From the NCBI GenBank assembly GCA_964017045.1, contig OZ024804.1:20136537-20200536 (forward strand): DNA of 64,000 bases, given 5' to 3'. The notes beneath the pieces are model-generated. The model saw nothing but the letters and a program-made list of their open reading frames with translations, was not told where the DNA came from and ran no database searches. This stretch comes from Omphiscola glabra. Taxonomy: Eukaryota > Mollusca > Gastropoda > Lymnaeidae. Position numbers and translations under genes: made by a program. Positions 57,580 to 64,000 of this stretch are shown piece after piece (position 1 is the first letter of the stretch; each line of letters opens with the position of its first letter).

Positions 57580-60500
57580 ATATGTGTTGAGTAAATGACT
57601 ATCATTATCAGCATTGTTTAGAGAGGTCGCCAATTGTTGATATGAGCTATCAACAAGCTGATAGAGGAACGTCTAATAGATAGAAGCCTTTATGGTTGAC
57701 AAACTTTTTAGTGCAGTTAGACTCTGTCGGTGTACTGTACATTGTAATGCTTATTTTTTTAAGATATATGATACTTTTAGAGTGGTAAAAGTCATCCTGA
57801 ATTAATAGTATGGTCATTTTATTACATAATGTAACAGGCGTTCGATCATGCAAAGATACAGTGTTTTTAACATTAACACTAACTACGCCACTATATAATG
57901 TGTCCTCAATACTTATGAAGAAACCACAATGACAAATGATACAAAGTATGTGTGATATGAGAATACATCTTACATGTGAAGTAAGGTTTAGTACATAAAA
58001 ATCAAGTAAGACAAAAATCACAAACCCTAACATCTAATACCAGCAAAGGAAAGGGTAAATAAAATAATAGATGATTGTAAAACGCAAATGATTTTTTCAA
58101 TCTCTAAAATACTGTAAAATTGAGTTTTGATAATGTGTTTTGTATAGGAAATAAGTTATGATCCGTAAATACAATGTTTAATATGTTCATTTAAATCAGT
58201 TATGCATTGTTAGTTTCGTAGATATCTGCAACTACATTGATGTTGTTCTATGTTACTCTAAACATGAAGTAATATAAATAAATTTATTTTGTTCGAAATT
58301 CACATTTCCTTGTTTGTAACAACCCCCCCCCCCTTTTCCCCAACCCAAATAAATAGTAATGCTTACCGGTTCAAAGGGAAATATCTTTTTACGTCTAAAT
58401 GTGTAAATATGAAATTAATCATTTGAGTTAACTCCCATATTTATTTGAACAGGGGACTTTTCCTTACACGTACAAGGTAAATAACGTTATTATTTGATAT
58501 ATAAAACAATTTAAAGTAGATATGATATATGCCTACATGTGTTAACAAATTAATATTTAGCTATTACACACACAGAATTTCAAGTAAAATTTTCAACACC
58601 TCAATTTTAGCTCCTTATCATTTTCATGATTTTCTTAATTAATCATGATTAAATTTAAAGAATATTTAAAAAAAACTAAAAAAAACGAATGGATTTATTT
58701 CTATTTTATTTCTAAATCCCTTGATCGTTCTCAATTAATATGTTCCTTTATTTTATTTAGTCTTAGGTAGGATATATGTAAGCATGAACATTTATAAATA
58801 TGTTAATGTTGTTTTTTGGTTGTGTTTTTTTTTTGGTACTGATAGAGGCATTTGCCGAAAGATTTGAATTTGGTTTTTTTTTTGCCTATTCATAATTAAA
58901 GCTTAACATATGTTGTTTTATTTACACAAAACTGTTTGTGTCTCATTGATCTTTTTAAAAGCTTTATAACAGTAAAACCCTTATATAACAAGGGAGGAAC
59001 TTTAATATATAATTAAATTTTAACAGTTTTATTCAAAAATAGATCTTATAACATTGTTTCGAACCCTGATGTAAAAAAAGATGTAAAATAAATCGCAAAT
59101 TAATATAGAACAAAAAGAAAAGTAAATCAAGAAAACAATTTTTATTTATTTTCTTATTTATTAAAAATTCATTTTTAGTGACAAGATTTTATTATATTTT
59201 AAAAAAAAAAAGAAAGAAAAAAAAAAAAAAGGTATTTCTTGAACGAATCAGCTGATGGCACTAAACGGCTGGTAACAGAAGCAAAACAGGCAGGACACAA
59301 CGAAGAGTTTCTTAACGGCCAGCACCAGCCATCGCGTGATGGACTTGAGAGCTTTTGTCAGCGTCGAGTCCTGTCGTTGTTTTTTGTTTTTTTCCTCCTT
59401 TTTTATTTGCAGGGAAGAACCTGAAAATAAAAAGGTGAGGAAAAAAAACTTGTTTAAAACTGGGTGTGTGAGAAGACCAGGTGGAGACGAATGTACAGTT
59501 TCGGTTGCATAATATTGTACAACTGATTATTGTTGGTTATTTTTATAGGGGTACACTTTTCGATTTACTTATACATTTTATTCTAAACGAAACCGTTTTG
59601 AAAAGCACATTATTTTTTTTTTTAACTACATAAATTCATAGCAGTTATGTTTTCGGGAATTTTTTTTCTTCAATGATACGATTGTTATATTTATTTCTGA
59701 TTACAAACATTATGGCAGTAAAAAAAGTACATATCACTTTAATACAATATAATCAATAGTTTTTTTTGCTTCCTTTTAATTCTTTAAAAAAAAAAAATTA
59801 ATGAAATAACTAAATTGACCAAGATCTATCCTAAAAAAAATATCAATGAATCGAAAATGCAGTTGACAACCTCCAACATGTTTAAAGCGTACTAGAGCTA
59901 TTCAACGGGTTCAGCTCAAGTCGCCAAGCTTTCCCAGTACTGAAAAATTAAGATAAGGTGCACAGTTATCATTGAAAATGGGACCCTAAATGGAAGTAGA
60001 AGTATTCGTAGTTGAGCATTATTTTTTTTGCTCAACGTAAGTGATGGCTAAGGGAGACTGTTTTTTTATTTTTTTTTAATAATTTAAAAAACAAACAAAA
60101 AAAAACACATTTGCAGAACGCTAACTAGAGACATTTAATAAAAGAGTACTCAATAACTCTGTTATGCCTTCAATTGTTTCAAAATTTCACTGCCTGGCTT
60201 GTGTGCTGAAGTGAATATCTATATAAATGAGAAACACGTAGGTGTAACAATCACATCAAAAACTTATACGGCTAACGTCCATAAAAATGTTAATCAATTG
60301 GTTTTCTTTTGTAAAATGACTTGATTGCAATCAAGGTTAGACAATGGCCGAAAATCGACCTTCAATGAAGTGAAGCGAAACATGCGTGTAATGCGAGAAT
60401 CCCAGAAGAAAGTAACATTAGTTTACTTTGTCGGTCAGATTTCCCCCATTCGTTGAACAGACTACCTGTCCAGATACGCGAGTTTTTTTTCTTTAACAAT

Positions 60501-60940
60501 ATGTGACATAATCGTGTCACTTGGTGTCGACCTTTTAATAACCTTGCAGGATGGTTCTGTCATTTTTTTTCAAACTTGACCCATCTTCAGCGGAAATAAT
60601 GTTTAACTATGAATACTTTCTTTATTTTTACTTGACAGACTCCTTTTTAGCCAGAACTGACCAACGTGTCCGTTTTTTAACTAATAGGAACACGTGGCGA
60701 TATAAACTACATAACGTTAACAACAAGCAAAAGTCTTTGTAAAGTTTATCTGTGCTAACTTTAAGTAACTTTTTTGTTAAAAACTGCTATACATTTTATG
60801 TTTAAAAAATCATGTATTAAATCAAGACATCTAAATAAAGCAAATCGTGTCCACATCATAAATTATGCATAGATATAAACAAATATATATATATTTTTTT
60901 TATGTCCCATGCATAAAGTTGCGTTCAGAACAAATATTTG
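57580..60940. other. Long AT-rich non-coding stretch
   Basis: No gene was recognised. A C-run lies near 58322-58333. CAGTAAAACCCTTATATAAC near 58970 resembles a Tigger-type transposon end, without a partner. A 61-codon plus frame at 59239-59424 (KRLVTEAKQAGHNEEF) follows a poly-A and may be a small LINE-tail remnant, unproven. The 127-codon minus frame at 57650-58033 has no recognisable feature. Confidence 0.4.
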
Positions 60941-60946
60941 TTTTAC

Positions 60947-60952
60947 TTTATT
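60947..60952 (-). terminator. AATAAA signal overlapping the gene E stop codon
   Basis: The hexamer AATAAA on the minus strand contains the TAA stop of gene E. If used, the 3'UTR would be only some 10-30 bases long. Confidence 0.35.
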
Positions 60953-62644
60953 TGACATAATGAATATGGATATGCTTATGCTTGTCCGGATGCTCTAAAT
61001 ACTTGGTGTCTCTGATCTTCCAAACCACCAAGCCAATCACCAACAGCGAGGCCCCAACAAACACCCCTGCAATAATGAACCCGATCTCCAGGTACGAGAG
61101 GCCGTTCTCGTCCGTGTGATCGTGGTACTCATCTTTCTCTTCAGACTCACATCGCGTGTAGCACCGCACCACCACAATCTCGCCCTCCACCGCGTCCAGG
61201 GTGACGTCGACGATCTGCGTCATCAGCCAGCGCGAGACGGTTCCGTGACGAGGGCACACGGCCATGATGGTCGCCACGCAGTTGTTGCCTATCGTGCAGA
61301 AGTTTTCTTCGTCACACTTGACTGGGTTCGTCGGCCCTGGGAAGAGGCAGTTCTTCGCACCGTCGCTGGCGTTGTTTAAGCTGGCCGATTCGTCGATGAC
61401 GTCGGTGGAGCTGGCGCTCGGGCTAATGCGGACGGTGAAACGGTTGCCAGCTGACTTGCACATCAGGCCGTATAACCTGGAGAGATTGATGTTTACGTTA
61501 GGAATGAGTAATGTTGTTTGAACTCTCTGCTATTTAGACAGAAATAGCTCTTTATAGATATCGTAATTTTTAAGTAAGAGATACGTATATTGGCAAATAA
61601 ATTAACTTGGATGAAAACAGCAAATTGATAGTACACGATCTAATCTAATATTCTCAAGGAATAAGAATCGGTGGTCCGAACCCAAAGGCCCTTTAAGGAC
61701 CCACCGAAAATCTGCTTCGCATCGCCCCACCCCCACAACCCCAACCAAAAAAAAACACAAAATAAAAACAAACACACTTGCTAGCTGATACCCCAGTTAC
61801 TTTCTAAACAGCCGAAGCAGCTTCCTCCTATGACCTTCCTCATTTTCACCATCCAGTGTACAAACGATAAATCTCTAGTTATTCTTACACAAACAAATCA
61901 TTTTATATAAATTAAGGAAACTGTATTGAATGATATTAATGAAGTTATCTGAAACGAAGGAGAGAAACTTGAAATACGTCTTTTTAAACACGTTTTGAAA
62001 GCTATGGTATACTATTTAAATTATAACACTACCCACGACCCAAAAAAAAAAAAAAAAAACTTCCCGTTAATCATTATGCCATAGAAACGGTCGTTTCAAG
62101 TAAAGCTAATTAAAAGCGAATTGTGATACTATGACCTACAGCACCACGGCGACAGTTAACCAAAATGCATAATACAAGAATAATTTAACAAGTTGAGCTG
62201 ACATAAACTTTTACATAAATGACTAAGTGCAGCAGATTTTTACCTGTATAACAAGGACATTTCCCTCTAACCCAGATCAAATAAGTTCTTTTCAACAGTG
62301 ATAAACTATATTTAGCGTGTTTTTAGGTCAACATTTTGTTTTAATTAAGTGTCTACATTGTCGTTTGTTTTCATATAGCACCACGGTAGTTTTAAACTAC
62401 TTCTTTTCGTGATTCCACGCTATCACATCTACAACGAGCATCTAAGATCAAGAGGTCTGTAGGTAACATTGACTTACAGGTGGTCCAGCTCTTCCTCCAT
62501 ATGAACATCCTGTGTCTCAGGGACACGTCCGGTGTTTTGGGCCACAAAGTGAAAGGTCAGCTGCGGCTTGGACTGTCCATAGGTCAGGGTGACAAATGTT
62601 GCTGAGAGCAGTAGACCAATCAGAGGCATACTTTCCATAAACAT
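60948..62644 (-). CDS. Gene E: single-pass membrane protein, diverged family member (231 aa)
   Basis: Coding exons 62644-62478 and 61476-60948. Donor CCT|GTAAGT and acceptor TCTCCAG|G give a phase-2 junction ...ELDHL-LYGLMC..., matching genes B and D. An acceptor (TTCTTCTAACAG) at 62650 implies a 5'UTR intron; ATGs at 62638 and 62629 are also in frame. Residues 1-23 form a signal peptide (MFMESMPLIGLLLSATFVTL, then TYG). Cysteines lie at about 62, 99, 110, 116, 122, 130, 161 and 165. The segment NCVATIMAVCPRHGTVSRWL corresponds to the F-x-C-x-R...RWY region of gene B. An acidic, His-containing stretch precedes the membrane segment at about 184-208. The tail is short (about 23 residues), ends in His/Lys-rich KHKHIHIHYVK and has no Tyr-x-Asn motif. 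GC content of the large exon is clearly higher than its surroundings. Function is unknown; a cell-surface protein. Confidence 0.8.
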
Positions 62645-62659
62645 AACAATCTGTTAGAA

Positions 62660-63130
62660 GAATTGAGATCATTCAAACAACAATCATTAAATATGAGATA
62701 CAAACTATTACTAGCTGACTGATTGTTTAAAGAGAACTACTGTGAACATCAGGGGCGTTATTTCAGGTCTTTTCCGGGGGGGGGGGGGGGGAATGCTATC
62801 TTGTTAGTTTTGTTAAGTTGTTTTTTACTTTAGGTGCCACAGTACTTGGCAATTTCAATAATACCTGAAAATTCATGGAGATGGGGGCGAATACACTGTC
62901 ATACCCAAATGACGTCCCGTATAAACATGTTTTTTTTTTTTTTTTCTTTTTTAAATAAATTTGCATTCTTAAGAGAAGTATTGTATTTTTTTTCTTATTC
63001 GTCAAATAGCGGGATTAAATTGTGAAATGCTTTTTGTGTTTTTAGCTTCAGGGAATGTTGTTTAAAATAATTAAATCAAAATAAGCGTTTTTGTGTTCCA
63101 GTGTTATGGTTACCGCAAAATTGAGATTTT

Positions 63131-63197
<67 letters not shown>

Positions 63198-63800
63198 CTT
63201 TATAAGTATAAAAAAAATTATCCAGATAAGAGCAGCTGTGGAACATTTCACTTTTTACAATGCTTAAATACAATTACGTAAGTAGATAAATAACTTTATT
63301 ATTTCACATCATGACAAGCGTCCCATAAAAAAACTCTATTCCTATAATTCCTATCAGATAAACACAATTTTTTGTATTAAGTGTCTCTAAAGAATACCTG
63401 TCAGGTTGGTATATTAAACAACCCTCCAAAAAAAAAAAAAAAAGCTTTTCTTTTAAATTCTTTGTATTAATTTCTGTGCGACGTAACGATGGCTGCAGAT
63501 CTTAAGAAATCACTGCATGATAATAATATTACCTTCATCTACCACTTTAAAAAACCAGACAAATCTCATTTTTGGGGGGTTGGGGGGTTGGGGTATGGGG
63601 TGGAGTTGAAAAAGAGGCTGTTAGATTAAGTTGTCATTGGCAGCGAGTCTATGTGCCAAGTTGTATTGTATACATTATAGAGTTTTAAAAAAATAGCCAT
63701 TGTTTTTCTATTTATTTTAAAATAAGGTAAACACTATGGAATTGCTGGATGTTTCACGTATTTAAAAATATCCGCGAAAAACACGGTTAAGGTTCTATAC
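62660..63800. other. Non-coding stretch between genes E and F with simple repeats
   Basis: It contains a G-run at 62774-62790, a T-run near 62930 and (AT)n at 63135-63194. The upstream region of gene E should contain its promoter and 5'UTR exon. GAAG|GTAATA near 63530 is one candidate donor, unproven. Confidence 0.45.
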
Positions 63801-63803
63801 AAT

Positions 63804-64000
63804 TCAATTTAAAAAAAAAAGAAAAAAAAAACCATTTATCCATTGTGTATTTATTATTTGGTGCCCCAATTCAACTTGCGGCACGTACGCCACTAAATAG
63901 AATGCCCTGGACTGAGGGTTATGGTGTGAGAGTTTCATACCGACACATTCAAATTGATCATTTTCACCGCAGATGTCAGCATTTCTTTTATAGGTCACGC
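63804..64000 (-). pseudogene. Gene F: partial family member, apparently interrupted, cut by window edge
   Basis: The minus-strand frame is open from the window edge and reads VTYKRNADICGENDQFECVG then MKLSHHNPQS. This aligns with gene D (VLIYKNVFSC...FTCTRL) and gene B (VFVCEKNDQFYFICQRM). Soon after NPQS the DNA becomes AGTGGCGTAC...GGGGCACC (63897-63858 on the minus strand). That resembles the end of the MITE at 29265-29451, and the frame then stops at 63804. So the ectodomain exon appears to be broken by a transposon, or ends there. The remainder lies outside the window, so the status is uncertain. Confidence 0.45.

Noticed and set aside
57650..58033. 127-codon minus-strand frame with hydrophobic patches
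   Set aside because: AT-rich codons, no splice sites in family positions, no cysteine pattern and no stalk or tail like the cluster genes.
61116..61379. Plus-strand frames over gene E
   Set aside because: Shadows of the GC-richer gene E exon; they lack features, while the minus frame has family motifs and splice sites.

Overview
The window looks like nuclear DNA from an invertebrate, most likely a gastropod mollusc. It is AT-rich, with introns bounded by GT/AG, AATAAA poly(A) signals, many tandem repeats, and decayed non-LTR retrotransposons, hAT-type MITEs and Helitrons. Nothing suggests a prokaryote. The host is an inference; no sequence was compared with a database.

The coding content is a family of small type I, single-pass membrane proteins, all on the minus strand. 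From right to left it comprises: a fragment at the right edge (63804-64000); gene E (62644-60948, 231 aa); gene D (46388-44441, 284 aa); a well-formed signal-peptide exon with its own apparent promoter but no recognisable partner exon (27252-27095); gene C (19699-19193, 168 aa, lacking the cysteine-rich head); gene B (13830-12325, 358 aa); and a frame-broken copy, gene A (4299-2646). B, D and E share one architecture. A splice acceptor lies just upstream of the start codon, a short exon carries the signal peptide, a phase-2 intron follows, and one large exon carries the cysteine-rich ectodomain, Ser/Thr stalk, membrane segment and basic cytoplasmic tail. The large exon opens with the motif [LW]-Y-[AG]-x-[LM]-C. 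C and D also share closely similar membrane segments and a Tyr-x-Asn motif in the tail. The arrangement recalls the clusters of polymorphic single-pass membrane genes linked to schistosome resistance in Biomphalaria snails (GRC/PTC regions); this comparison is from memory and is a hypothesis.

The rest is mainly repeats. 6.8-8.2 kb holds two minisatellites. 9.5-12 kb holds LINE fragments. 14.3-14.9 kb and 31.8-32.6 kb hold two Helitrons sharing the same 3' end. 34.1-36.1 kb holds a minus-strand LINE. 36.5-38.1 kb holds a hAT element with terminal repeats, target duplication, transposase remnant and a nested Helitron. 38.8-42.2 kb and 47.3-49.2 kb hold long minisatellites. 51.1-57.6 kb holds two copies of one endonuclease-RT-RNase H retrotransposon placed tail to tail, forming a roughly 6 kb imperfect palindrome. 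Four hAT-type MITEs have identifiable 8-bp target duplications, and a fifth, degraded copy lies inside the intron of gene B.

No rRNA, tRNA or CRISPR array was recognised.
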